23,598 bases of DNA from Lachnospiraceae bacterium UBA4292 (GTDB lineage: Bacteria; Bacillota; Clostridia; Lachnospirales; Lachnospiraceae): NCBI GenBank assembly GCA_002395865.1, contig DGVE01000133.1:1-23598 (forward strand), written 5' to 3'. The translations under genes and the position numbers were made by a program. Positions 7,709 through 15,389 of this stretch are shown here, one piece after another. Positions within the stretch are counted from its first letter, which is position 1; each line of letters opens with the position of its first letter. Under the pieces are notes generated by a model that was given only the letters and a program-made list of their open reading frames with translations, was not told the origin of the DNA and searched no databases.

Positions 7709-8881
7709 ATGAACAACGAACAGAATATATATGATATCTGCCGCTTCAGCAAAAAATGCGGCGGTTGTACGCTGACGGGAGTGCCCTACGATCAGCAGCT
7801 GAAGGATAAGAGGAAAGCGGTCGCGGAGCTTCTGTCAGGGCAGTGCGGCGTGGACCAGGTGGTGGGGATGGAGGACCCGACCCACTACAGGAACAAGGTG
7901 AACGCGGCCTTCGATATAGATGAGAGGGGCAGGCATGTATCCGGTATCTACAAGGCCGGAACGCATGAGGTGGTGCCTATAAGCGGCTGCCTTATAGAGA
8001 ATGAGATCGCGCAGGAGATCATTTCCACGATAAGAAGGATGCTTCGCTCCTTCAGGATAAAGACATATGACGAGGACACGGGCTACGGGCTTTTGCGCCA
8101 TGTGCACATCCGCGTGGCCAACGCCACGGGACAGGTGATGGTGGTTCTGGTGCTCTCATCACCCATACTCCCATCGAAGAACAACTTCGTGAAGGCGCTC
8201 GTGGAGAAGCATCCGTGCATCAGTACGGTGATCATAAATGTAAATGACCGGCACACGAGCATGGTGCTCGGAGAGAGAAATATAACCATCTACGGCAAGG
8301 GCTTCATAACCGATATACTCGGCGGAAAGAAGTTCCGGATCTCGCCGAACTCCTTCTATCAGGTGAATTCCGTGATGACCGAGAAACTCTACAAGAGGGC
8401 AATAACGGTGGCCAGGCTCACGGGAAGGGAGAGCGTGATAGACGCGTACTGCGGTATCGGGACCATAGGCCTCATCGCCTCTTCGAGCTGCGCGCAGGTG
8501 ACGGGTATCGAGCTGAACCCCGACGCCGTGAGGGATGCCAAGGTGAACGCGAAGATAAACGGCGTGAAGAACGTGAACTTCTTCTGTGCGGACGCGGGCG
8601 AGGTCATGGAGAAGATGGCCGCGGCGGGCGTTAAGGTGGATGTGGTGTTCATGGATCCGCCCAGGGGAGGCAGCACGGAGAGGTTCATCGACAGCGTAGC
8701 CACTCTTGCGCCGTCTAAGGTGGTCTATATATCCTGCAATCCGAGGACGCTCGCGAGAGACCTTAAGTATTTTAAGAATGTCGGCTACCGCGCGAAGAAC
8801 GCGACGCCTTTTGACATGTTTCCCTTTACCGAGGAGTGCGAGGTGCTCACGGTGCTCACGAACGGAAGGGGCGCGCAGTAG
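7709..8881 (+). CDS. rlmD: 23S rRNA (uracil-5-)-methyltransferase, RlmD/RumA family
   Basis: A 390-residue SAM-dependent enzyme predicted to methylate C5 of a uridine in 23S rRNA. A [4Fe-4S] site is visible as C11-x5-C17-x2-C20 (CGGC) with C94 exactly 73 residues later. The SAM motif is VIDAYCGIGTIGL. The MDPPRGG motif is followed by YISCNPRTLARD, whose Cys is the catalytic nucleophile. The start is the ATG at 7709, where family similarity begins, with AGGGATG upstream; a GTG at 7700 is an alternative. The protein begins almost at the Fe-S cluster, so the N-terminal TRAM RNA-binding domain of typical RlmD/RlmCD is absent. Whether it is an RlmD, RlmC or dual RlmCD enzyme cannot be decided from sequence alone. 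It heads a run of co-directional genes. Confidence 0.9.
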   Translation: MNNEQNIYDICRFSKKCGGCTLTGVPYDQQLKDKRKAVAELLSGQCGVDQVVGMEDPTHYRNKVNAAFDIDERGRHVSGIYKAGTHEVVPISGCLIENEIAQEIISTIRRMLRSFRIKTYDEDTGYGLLRHVHIRVANATGQVMVVLVLSSPILPSKNNFVKALVEKHPCISTVIINVNDRHTSMVLGERNITIYGKGFITDILGGKKFRISPNSFYQVNSVMTEKLYKRAITVARLTGRESVIDAYCGIGTIGLIASSSCAQVTGIELNPDAVRDAKVNAKINGVKNVNFFCADAGEVMEKMAAAGVKVDVVFMDPPRGGSTERFIDSVATLAPSKVVYISCNPRTLARDLKYFKNVGYRAKNATPFDMFPFTEECEVLTVLTNGRGAQ

Positions 8882-8928
8882 TCTGCTGCGCGTAGGACCT
8901 GCGCTTAAGGAAGACGGAGGGCGTTTTG

Positions 8929-10239
8929 ATGGACAAAAAAAAGCTTCGCCCTGCGCTTTTTGCGGCGGCGGTATTTGTCGTGACCATAGTGATATTCGTG
9001 TTGCTGCTTTTTGCGGCGGCGCTGATACCGAAGGAAGCCATAAGGGAGAACACTCTTACTTCGGCGAGGTATTGCTGTGAGACGGATGTGTACTATGACC
9101 ACATCGAAGGCATAGCGGGCAGCAGGATCGACCGGTACGCCGATTCGATACTGTTGAATATCGCGTGGTCGTACGACAGGGATGACGTGGCACGCTCGGT
9201 GATGCGCTCCGCCTACTACTATGACAAGGGGTACAGGGAGAACGAGAACTTTCTGAAGGCGGTGCTGCAGGATCTGCCACCCACCAGACAGTATCTGAGG
9301 TACTGGCACGGCTCACTGGCCATAGTCAGACCGCTCCTGGTGCTGTTTGATATACAGAAGATATATATAATTAACGCTGTCTTAATGATTGCACTCATTA
9401 TTGCGCTGATCGTGATGCTTTTACGAAGAGGAGGAACATTTCCGGTCATAGGACTCGTCGCGGGGCTTGTGATGGTGGACGCATGGTATGTGACCACTTC
9501 GCTCGAATACATGTGGACCTTCCTGCTGATGCCTCTTTTTTCCGCCATCGCGCTTAAGTCGGATGAAAAGGAGGGCGGCCATACTGGTATAGCGTTCATG
9601 CTCTTCGGCATGGTCACGGCGTATCTTGATTTTCTTACGACCGAGACGATAACTCTTCTCGTGCCTCTTCTGATACTACTGTGGAACAGAAGAAGGCGCG
9701 GCGGGAAAGAGGGCTTCGTCAGAAGCGCTGCGTGCCTTGCGATCAGCTGGGGGCTCGGCTATGCTCTTTGCTGGGCCGGCAAATGGCTTCTGGCCGCGGC
9801 CTTCCTGCAGGAGAATGTCTGGCCATATGTCGGCGATGATATAGCTCACAGGCTCGGCGGTAATGAATTCATTCATCTGACGCTTTCGGAGTATCTGTTG
9901 AGCGCGCTCGGAAGAAATATCTGTACACTGTTTCCGCTGGAGTACGGCGCGGTGGGCGTCACGGTATTTGTAACGCTTATCGTGATGTATGCGTATATAC
10001 TGTATGTATACCGCGGCAAAGGAGCCGACAGCAGGCTTCTGCTCGTTTATCTTTGCATTGCAGCAGTGCCGTATGTGAGATATATGGTGCTTCACAACCA
10101 TTCGTATCTGCACTACTTCTTCACACACAGGGCGCAGCTGGGCACCGTGCTGGCGCTTGTACTTATACTATGCGAGGCGGGTGTCGGAAGGACCATGGCG
10201 TCGCATGTCTCGACGCTTCGCAGAAAGGGCAGACGATGA
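8929..10239 (+). CDS. Polytopic membrane protein of unknown function
   Basis: A 436-residue membrane protein. One N-terminal membrane segment (about residues 8-32) is followed by an external loop of some 75 residues rich in Tyr, Asp and Arg (ETDVYYDHIEG; RYADSILLNIAWSYD). Many further hydrophobic helices follow, near residues 128-152, 160-185, 200-225, 245-275, 320-350 and 385-405. The architecture, an early loop after TM1 and then a helical bundle, recalls GT-C type glycosyltransferases, but I cannot name a family and no catalytic motif is clear. The start is the ATG at 8929 behind GGAGGGCG; an adjacent TTG at 8926 is less likely. The stop overlaps the ATG of the next gene (ATGA at 10236-10239), so the two are co-translated. 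Confidence 0.75.
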   Translation: MDKKKLRPALFAAAVFVVTIVIFVLLLFAAALIPKEAIRENTLTSARYCCETDVYYDHIEGIAGSRIDRYADSILLNIAWSYDRDDVARSVMRSAYYYDKGYRENENFLKAVLQDLPPTRQYLRYWHGSLAIVRPLLVLFDIQKIYIINAVLMIALIIALIVMLLRRGGTFPVIGLVAGLVMVDAWYVTTSLEYMWTFLLMPLFSAIALKSDEKEGGHTGIAFMLFGMVTAYLDFLTTETITLLVPLLILLWNRRRRGGKEGFVRSAACLAISWGLGYALCWAGKWLLAAAFLQENVWPYVGDDIAHRLGGNEFIHLTLSEYLLSALGRNICTLFPLEYGAVGVTVFVTLIVMYAYILYVYRGKGADSRLLLVYLCIAAVPYVRYMVLHNHSYLHYFFTHRAQLGTVLALVLILCEAGVGRTMASHVSTLRRKGRR

Positions 10240-11132
10240 ATAAAAAGATCATTTCGCGCGCGGCTTTGTGCACGGCGGTTCTCGGAGCGGCCGTAAAGCT
10301 CAGAAGCGACTATGAGAGACATGCCCTGACCGTGCGGCATGTGAATATAGAGGATAAGAGGATAGACAGGGATATCCGTCTGGCTTTTCTGTCGGATCTT
10401 CACGGCAATTCCTTCGGCCCCGACAATTCGGAGCTCATAAACGCGGTGAGAGAGTCCGCGCCCGATGCGATACTCCTCGGCGGGGATATGGTGAGCGTAA
10501 AGCATTATATCCCGAAGAATTATAAGCCTCTCGAGGACCTTCTGGCCGGAGTATGGGACGTGGCTCCGATATATTACGCGGAGGGTAACCACGAGCTGCG
10601 CATGAAGCTGGACGATGAGAGCTATCCGGGATGGTTTCTCGAGCTTAGGCGCATGCTCAACGAGTACGGAGCGACATATCTCGCTGATAAGACGGTGATG
10701 CTCTCGAAAAAGGTGAGCCTGTCGGGTCTGGTAGTCGGGCCGGAGTATTACAGGAAGCGCGCGAAGCTTCACCTAAGCCCCGGATACATAAGCCGCAGGC
10801 TCCCGAAGCTTGGGGAGGCCGGCTACAGTGTGCTCATGATGCACACACCCGCGTACATGGATGCGGCGCGGGGGGCAGGCGCCAATCTGGTGCTGTCGGG
10901 ACATTTCCACGGGGGAACTGTGGTCCTTCCGGCCCTGGGACCTCTTATGAGCCCGCAGCTCGGCTTCTTTCCGAGGTTTGCGAGAGGGGAGGACGAGCTC
11001 TGCGGAATGAGGACCGTGACGAGCGCGGGACTGGGCACTCATTCGATAAATGTGAGAATAAACAACAGGCCGGAGCTGGTCATCATAGACCTGTCACCGG
11101 CTGACAATAAGGTAAAGGCAATAATTTCATAG
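10236..11132 (+). CDS. Metallophosphoesterase, YkuE-like, membrane-anchored
   Basis: A 298-residue member of the calcineurin-like phosphoesterase superfamily. Metal-binding motifs appear in order: SDLHG (Asp54, His56), GGDM (Asp84), GNHE (Asn118, His119), a His in MMHTPAY, and GHFHGG near residue 222. An N-terminal hydrophobic stretch (about residues 5-20) suggests a signal anchor, so the active site would face outside. The start is the ATG at 10236, overlapping the previous stop by four bases, with AAAGGG upstream. The frame extends further upstream but inside the preceding gene. Relatives such as YkuE act on phosphoesters at the cell envelope; the substrate here is unknown. The stop codon lies within the left arm of the two-hairpin element (11128-11138). 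Confidence 0.9.
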   Translation: MNKKIISRAALCTAVLGAAVKLRSDYERHALTVRHVNIEDKRIDRDIRLAFLSDLHGNSFGPDNSELINAVRESAPDAILLGGDMVSVKHYIPKNYKPLEDLLAGVWDVAPIYYAEGNHELRMKLDDESYPGWFLELRRMLNEYGATYLADKTVMLSKKVSLSGLVVGPEYYRKRAKLHLSPGYISRRLPKLGEAGYSVLMMHTPAYMDAARGAGANLVLSGHFHGGTVVLPALGPLMSPQLGFFPRFARGEDELCGMRTVTSAGLGTHSINVRINNRPELVIIDLSPADNKVKAIIS

Positions 11133-11195
11133 GTGTCGCGACAGGCACGACACCTATGTGTACACCGTACTTGACCTTCGGTCGGTACATACGGT
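11122..11195 (+). repeat. Two-hairpin structured element, copy A
   Basis: Hairpin 1 has perfect 11-bp arms, CATAGGTGTCG (11128-11138) and CGACACCTATG (11148-11158), around the 9-base loop CGACAGGCA. Hairpin 2 spans 11164-11195: ACCGTA pairs with TACGGT, and an inner TGACC/GGTCG stem closes a TTC loop. The scpA ribosome site follows at once, and hairpin 1 covers the stop codon of the preceding gene. A second copy is at 16314-16372, with about 79% identity over the first 34 positions. No T-run follows either hairpin, so it is not an ordinary terminator. Confidence 0.7.
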
Positions 11196-11206
11196 AAGGT
11201 GCGATA

Positions 11207-11992
11207 ATGGAACTCGAGGTAAAGCTTGAGGTGTTCGAGGGGCCGCTGGACCTTCTTCTGCATCTCATCGAAAAAAACAAGCTCAGCATATACGACATAC
11301 CGATCGTGCTCATCACGGAGCAGTATATGGATTATGTGAACCGGATGGACAGGGAGGACCTGGACCTGGTCAGCGATTTCATGGTCATGGCGGCTACACT
11401 GATCGACATAAAGACGAGGATGCTGCTGCCTCCGGAGGAGGACGAGAACGGTGAGGAGATCGACCCGAGGGAGGAGCTGGTCGCGAGACTCATCGAGTAC
11501 AAGACCTGTAAGATGCTCTGCGGCGAGCTCTTCGTGGGAGAGGACGAAGCGGCCCGGCTTATGGTGAAGGCCCCCACCATACCGGTGGAGGTGTCGCGCT
11601 ACAAGCCGGAGGTGGATATGGATGAGCTGCTGACGGGTGTCACCCTGCCGCGACTGCAGGAGATATTCTCCATGCTGATGCACCGCCAGATCGACAAGAT
11701 GGATCCGGTGAGAAGCGGTTTCGGGCGCATAGTCAAGGAGCCGGTGAGGCTGGCGGACAAGCTCATCTACATAACCGAATATGCGAAAACGAAGAAGAAA
11801 TTTACATTTAAGGAGCTTCTTGTGCGGCAGGAGAGCCGTCAGGGGCTGGTGGTGGCATTTCTGGCGATACTGGAGCTTATGAAGACGGGTGCCATCAAAG
11901 CGGTGCAGGAGACGACCTTCGGCGACATAGACATGGAGTGGGAGGAAGGCGGAGCCGAGATCACCAAGGAGGATCTGGAGCAGTATGACTGA
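11207..11992 (+). CDS. scpA: Segregation and condensation protein A
   Basis: A 261-residue kleisin subunit of the bacterial SMC-ScpAB condensin, which compacts and separates chromosomes. The N-terminus reads LEVFEGPLDLLLHLIEKNKL followed by IYDIPI, the family hallmark that contacts the SMC neck. The acidic middle and the C-terminal winged helix (KFTFKELLVRQESRQGLVVAFLAILELMK, given here as a region near residues 191-221) are in place, and the length is normal. The ATG at 11207 is preceded by AAGGTG at 11196-11201, directly after hairpin 2 of the structured element. The last 8 bases overlap scpB, so the two subunits are made together. Confidence 0.96.
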   Translation: MELEVKLEVFEGPLDLLLHLIEKNKLSIYDIPIVLITEQYMDYVNRMDREDLDLVSDFMVMAATLIDIKTRMLLPPEEDENGEEIDPREELVARLIEYKTCKMLCGELFVGEDEAARLMVKAPTIPVEVSRYKPEVDMDELLTGVTLPRLQEIFSMLMHRQIDKMDPVRSGFGRIVKEPVRLADKLIYITEYAKTKKKFTFKELLVRQESRQGLVVAFLAILELMKTGAIKAVQETTFGDIDMEWEEGGAEITKEDLEQYD

Positions 11993-12680
11993 TGAGATAA
12001 ATGTAATGGATGAATTGGAGGAGGCTGCTTTAGAGGCTGAGGAGACGGAAGTCACGGGGAAAGCGGCTGAAACTGCTGCGGCTGAGACTTGTGAAGCCGG
12101 GGGACAGCAGGAGACTGTGACTCTTTCTCCCGAGGAGAGATGCGGCTGCGCAGAGGCTATACTGTTCGCCATGGGCAATTCGGTGGATATAGGAACTCTG
12201 AGCTTTGCCATGGGCTGCACGAACGAGGAGACCATGGAGACGCTTTCCAAGCTGAACGATCAGTACGAGCAATCCGGAAGGGGGATATTTATCAACCGTC
12301 TTGAGGACAGGGTGCAGCTGTGCACGAAAAGGGAATACTACCCCCAGCTGATAAAGATTGCCGCGAGACCGGTCAAGCCCACGCTTACCCCTTCAGTTCT
12401 GGAGACCCTGTGCATAGTAGCCTACAAGCAGCCTGTGACGAAGGGAGACATAGAGCGCATCCGCGGCGTAAAGAGCGATTTCGCGGTAAATAAGCTCATA
12501 GAGTACGGACTGATAACCGAGGCGGGACGTCTGGATACCCCCGGCCGACCGATCCTTTTCACGACCACGGAGGAGTTTCTGCGACGCTTCGGGCTCGCAA
12601 GCTCTGCGGAGCTGCCGCAGGCGGACCCCGAGAAGCTTAAGGAGATAGAGGAGCAGGCCAGACAGGAGGTCACGGTATAA
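11985..12680 (+). CDS. scpB: Segregation and condensation protein B
   Basis: A 231-residue partner of ScpA with two winged-helix domains that dimerises on the kleisin. Diagnostic stretches are AEAILFAMG, VLETLCIVAYKQPVTKGDIERIRGV and GLITEAGRLDTPGRPI. The first 45 or so residues are an acidic, Glu/Ala-rich extension (EEAALEAEETEVTGKAAETAAAE, given here as a region) that is not part of the usual core. The ATG at 11985 overlaps the end of scpA and has GGAG upstream; another in-frame ATG at 12006 is possible. The TAA shares its last base with the ATG of the kinase gene that follows. Confidence 0.95.
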   Translation: MTDEINVMDELEEAALEAEETEVTGKAAETAAAETCEAGGQQETVTLSPEERCGCAEAILFAMGNSVDIGTLSFAMGCTNEETMETLSKLNDQYEQSGRGIFINRLEDRVQLCTKREYYPQLIKIAARPVKPTLTPSVLETLCIVAYKQPVTKGDIERIRGVKSDFAVNKLIEYGLITEAGRLDTPGRPILFTTTEEFLRRFGLASSAELPQADPEKLKEIEEQARQEVTV

Positions 12681-13630
12681 TGCAGAGCATTATAAAACAG
12701 CACATTTCCGATGCAAAGATAGCGATAATAGTAAAAAAAGCCTTTTCGTGCATGCCTATATCCATCGAGGAGATAGAGCATTCATACTCCAACAATGTGT
12801 TCAAGATAGCTCTGGAGACGGGGCGCACGGTCATGCTGAAGGTGGCTCCGATCGAGGGCTTTCGCGTCATGAACCACGAGAAGAACGCGATGTACGCGGA
12901 GATAAGCGTGCTGCAGAAGCTTAAGAACTACACGAGTATCTCCGTCCCCGAGATGTATTACTACGATTCCGCGAAGACGGTACTGAACTCGGGATATTTC
13001 TTTATGGAGTATTTCGACGGGGAGACGATGGAGAAGCTTCGCGAGACGCTCCCTAAGGAGGAACAGGCTGCCATCGACGAGGAGCTTGGCAGGTTAAACA
13101 GGACGATCAACAGCATCAAGGGTACAAAGTTCGGATACTATTCACAGAAGCGCCGCTGGCATGAGGGCTGGTACGACGCTTTTCACGACATGATGGAGGA
13201 CATCCTTGAGGACGCAAAATACTACAAGGCCGACATTCAGGTGGACCCAGAAGAGATAATGGCCATGTTCGAGGGCGACAGGGCGGTGTTCGACGAGGTC
13301 ACGGAGCCGCGCCTGGTGGACTGGGATCTGTGGGACGGCAATGTCTTCGTCAAGGACGGCCACGTGCAGGGCATCATCGACTGGGAGAGGGCGCTGTGGG
13401 GAGATCCCTTGATGGAGTACGGCTTTCGCACGCATCATCACAACGAGGCTTTCTACCGCGGTTACGGAGTGCGGCCCTTCTCGCACAGCGAGCTGCTGCG
13501 CATCCGCTGGTACGATGTATACCTGTGCCTGACATGGCTCGTGGAGTACACTGCCCGCGACTACAATGACGAGGAGTACCTGCGCCGCACGCAGAAGATC
13601 TACCGCGACGCGCTGGCGCATTTACACTGA
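12680..13630 (+). CDS. APH-fold phosphotransferase family protein
   Basis: A 316-residue protein of the aminoglycoside phosphotransferase/choline-kinase-like fold. The N-lobe has a Lys in VMLKVAP. The catalytic loop reads VDWDLWDGNVFV and the metal-binding Asp is in IIDWERALWGDPLMEYGFR. In classical members the catalytic loop is H-x-D-x4-N. Here the His is replaced by Asp while the catalytic Asp and Asn remain. The start shares one base with the scpB stop (TAATG at 12678-12682), and CAGGAGGT lies at ideal distance, so it is translationally coupled to scpAB. The natural substrate is unknown; antibiotic resistance should not be assumed. It probably ends the long co-directional run. Confidence 0.85.
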   Translation: MQSIIKQHISDAKIAIIVKKAFSCMPISIEEIEHSYSNNVFKIALETGRTVMLKVAPIEGFRVMNHEKNAMYAEISVLQKLKNYTSISVPEMYYYDSAKTVLNSGYFFMEYFDGETMEKLRETLPKEEQAAIDEELGRLNRTINSIKGTKFGYYSQKRRWHEGWYDAFHDMMEDILEDAKYYKADIQVDPEEIMAMFEGDRAVFDEVTEPRLVDWDLWDGNVFVKDGHVQGIIDWERALWGDPLMEYGFRTHHHNEAFYRGYGVRPFSHSELLRIRWYDVYLCLTWLVEYTARDYNDEEYLRRTQKIYRDALAHLH

Positions 13631-13840
13631 ACTTTTTTCTCTCCTTCCGGAGGGGTTGCAGGCCGGGGTCCTTTGGATCCCGGCCTGTATAGACCACGGT
13701 GGGGCGAAAACCACGGCGGAACAGTATTGACCGCCCCGCCTGCTTGCTGAAGCACCGGAGGAAATCGGGACGAAAACATCCCAGACTCTGTGCGGGTTAT
13801 GGATCCGGTCATGGAACGGATGGCGCGGTAGAAGTGTCGG
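13631..13840. other. Intergenic stretch with strong hairpins, no recognised RNA
   Basis: About 210 bases without a convincing gene. A 13-bp stem with one G-U pair and a TTT loop lies at 13659-13687, without a T-run on either strand. A second pairing, GGTGGGGCG (13698-13706) with CGCCCCGCC (13732-13740), encloses 25 bases. GGGA/TCCC forms a smaller stem near 13767-13782. I matched it to no riboswitch, tRNA, tmRNA, SRP RNA or RNase P RNA. Confidence 0.5.
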
Positions 13841-13863
13841 TTGTGCATATAAATCGAACTGTT

Positions 13864-13875
13864 TTTATGCATAAA
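13864..13875. promoter_or_regulatory. Palindrome TTTATGCATAAA, upstream operator candidate
   Basis: A perfect 12-bp palindrome three bases upstream of the -35 box of the Fic gene. An identical copy sits at 13927-13938 over the start codon. The centres are 63 bases apart, close to six turns of DNA. A related, imperfect GTGCATATAAA lies at 13843-13853. Confidence 0.6.
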
Positions 13876-13878
13876 GAC

Positions 13879-13918
13879 TTGATTTACTGCCTCATTTTTG
13901 ATATATTTGAGGCAGTAA
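13879..13918 (+). promoter_or_regulatory. Promoter of the Fic gene overlapping an 11-bp inverted repeat
   Basis: -35 TTGATT (13879-13884), a 17-base spacer and -10 TATATT (13902-13907). A perfect inverted repeat, TTACTGCCTCA (13884-13894) and TGAGGCAGTAA (13908-13918), brackets the -10 box, so a bound dimer would cover the promoter. Confidence 0.65.
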
Positions 13919-13926
13919 GGGAGACT

Positions 13927-13938
13927 TTTATGCATAAA
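13927..13938. promoter_or_regulatory. Palindrome TTTATGCATAAA over the Fic start codon
   Basis: A second perfect copy of the 12-bp palindrome. It contains the ATG at 13930 and codons 2-3 of the Fic protein. A repressor bound here would block elongation, and the copies at 13864 and 13927 flank the promoter. Confidence 0.6.
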
Positions 13939-14970
13939 TTCGATTATTCATTTCTAAAAAACATGATTCCTGCCGATATAGCAGGACTTACAGGTGTAAT
14001 AGCTGACTTAAACAGTAAAGAGACAGTGCGTAAGCTGCAATATGTCGAAACCTTCGAGAAGCTCAGACAGAAGGCAATCGTGGAATCCGTTAAGGGAAGC
14101 AATGCCATTGAGGGTATCGTGACTACAGAGGACAGGATAAAGGATATTATGGAAGGGGCCTCGCCTGTTACTCACGATGAAATGGAAATATCCGGTTACA
14201 GGGACGCACTGAAAATGATTCATGAACACCACCATGAAATGGATGTTGAACAAGATACTATTCGCTTCCTTCATCGGATGTTGCTGGAACAGACAAGGCC
14301 TGCTGAAGCCGGGAAGTACAAGACGAACAACAACTTTATTTTGGAGTATGGTCCAGAAGGCGTAAGACGTGTGAAGTTTATGCCTGTGAGGGCAAAAGAA
14401 GTGGATGAATGCATGGATCAGCTTCTTCTGGCATATTATGCGGCGAGGCAGGATAGCGAAATATCCCTCCTTCTGCTCATACCATGTTTTATTCTCGACT
14501 ATCTGTGCATCCATCCATTTTCGGATGGCAACGGAAGAACATCAAGACTTCTCATGGTGCTTCTCGTATATATGGCAGGGTACGATATTGTCAGATATAT
14601 ATCGCTTGAAAAAATCATAAATGAATACAAGTATGGTTATTACGAAGCGCTTGAGGCATCAACCGCTTCGTGGCACGAGAACTCAAATGATTATGTCCCG
14701 TTCATTATGTTCTTCCTCAGAATCATCTATAAGAGCTTCAAAATGCTTGATGAATCATTTACGGACATATCCCTAAAAAAAGCGAAGAAGTCAGAAAGAG
14801 TGGAAGCGGTTGCGCTTAATGCCATAGTCCCGATATCAAAAGCTGAAATACTGGACAAGCTGCCCGATGTCAGCATCGCTACCGTAGAACGTGTACTTGG
14901 AAGGCTTGTAAAAGAAGATAAGTTATCGATCATCGGGACGTTCAAAAATGCAAGATACGTCAGGAAATAA
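13930..14970 (+). CDS. Fic-domain protein (class II, probable AMP transferase) with C-terminal winged helix
   Basis: A 346-residue Fic protein. The catalytic motif is HPFSDGNGR (195-203), complete with the His base, the Asp of the metal site and the GNGR anion site. The inhibitory motif S57-x3-E61-G62 (SNAIEG) lies N-terminal to the Fic core, which is class II, so the enzyme should be held off until the helix moves. The C-terminal part (about residues 280-346) is helix-turn-helix-like (VSIATVERVLGRLVKEDKL), suggesting DNA binding and self-regulation through the TTTATGCATAAA sites. The start is the ATG at 13930 with AAGGGAG eight bases upstream; the frame is open further upstream, but that part covers the promoter and hairpins. 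It is A+T richer than scpAB. The target protein is unknown. Confidence 0.9.
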   Translation: MHKFDYSFLKNMIPADIAGLTGVIADLNSKETVRKLQYVETFEKLRQKAIVESVKGSNAIEGIVTTEDRIKDIMEGASPVTHDEMEISGYRDALKMIHEHHHEMDVEQDTIRFLHRMLLEQTRPAEAGKYKTNNNFILEYGPEGVRRVKFMPVRAKEVDECMDQLLLAYYAARQDSEISLLLLIPCFILDYLCIHPFSDGNGRTSRLLMVLLVYMAGYDIVRYISLEKIINEYKYGYYEALEASTASWHENSNDYVPFIMFFLRIIYKSFKMLDESFTDISLKKAKKSERVEAVALNAIVPISKAEILDKLPDVSIATVERVLGRLVKEDKLSIIGTFKNARYVRK

Positions 14971-14994
14971 AACGCTCGGGGGGCTTCTGATACC

Positions 14995-15297
14995 ATGTTT
15001 ACTATGACACTAAAAAGTGATCCGGCAAAAATAGAAAAAGACGGCAGGTTCACGGCAGAAGAATTAAATGCCCTGCTGCGCAGGTTATGTCTGGAGACCG
15101 GCTTTAAGGAAAGTGCTCCGGGGAAGTATTACCTCGACGACTGCGAGGACGAGCTGGGGAGGATGGTAGTTTTATTTGCCCGGATGGATAAAAATAAATA
15201 TGTGGTGCCGCTACTATCGGAGTGGATATCATGTTCTGACGATGAAGGAAGTGAGAACCTTTTGCAGTTTTGGATACACAAACGGGGAGAAAACTGA
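14995..15297 (+). CDS. Small acidic hypothetical protein
   Basis: A 100-residue protein that begins 24 bases after the Fic stop, behind a GGGGGGC stretch (ATG at 14995; a second ATG at 15004 is possible). It has no signal peptide and no membrane segment. It is rich in Asp, Glu and Leu, with a helical first half (FTAEELNALLRRLCLETGF) and a strand-like middle (GRMVVLFARM). I recognise no family. Because it directly follows the Fic gene with no terminator between, it may be co-transcribed and could be a partner or antitoxin. That is only a guess from position. Confidence 0.6.
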   Translation: MFTMTLKSDPAKIEKDGRFTAEELNALLRRLCLETGFKESAPGKYYLDDCEDELGRMVVLFARMDKNKYVVPLLSEWISCSDDEGSENLLQFWIHKRGEN

Positions 15298-15360
15298 TGG
15301 TATATTATGGAAATCATTTAGTCCTGCTTAAAAAATAGACATATTCAACTTGAAAAACAC

Positions 15361-15389
15361 TTGACACTTTTTGTCAAAAAAGCTATTTA
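15361..15389 (+). promoter_or_regulatory. Promoter of the MNT-HEPN pair
   Basis: -35 TTGACA (15361-15366, consensus), a 17-base spacer and -10 TATTTA (15384-15389). The -35 forms one arm of the inverted repeat TTGACA-CTTTT-TGTCAA (15361-15377). A second TATAAT lies at 15411-15416 without a good -35. The leader to the ATG at 15499 would be about 100 bases. Confidence 0.65.

Noticed and set aside
11039..12250. Long open frame (about 400 codons) on the minus strand opposite scpA/scpB
   Set aside because: Composition is His/Leu/Arg-rich with no family features, and it lies fully opposite two certain genes; it is a shadow of codon bias.
12680..13630. Calling the APH-fold protein an aminoglycoside resistance gene
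   Set aside because: Coupling with scpAB and the altered catalytic loop argue against it; the family is broad and the substrate cannot be read.
13749..13832. Short frame ending in MDPVMERMAR before the Fic control region
   Set aside because: It looks faintly like a protein C-terminus, but it is open for under 30 codons and has no start or ribosome site; too weak to call even a remnant.
13600..13935. Minus-strand frame with repeated Met-His-Lys ahead of the Fic gene
   Set aside because: The Met-His-Lys repeats are simply the TTTATGCATAAA palindromes read on the other strand; no ribosome site, and it runs through hairpins.
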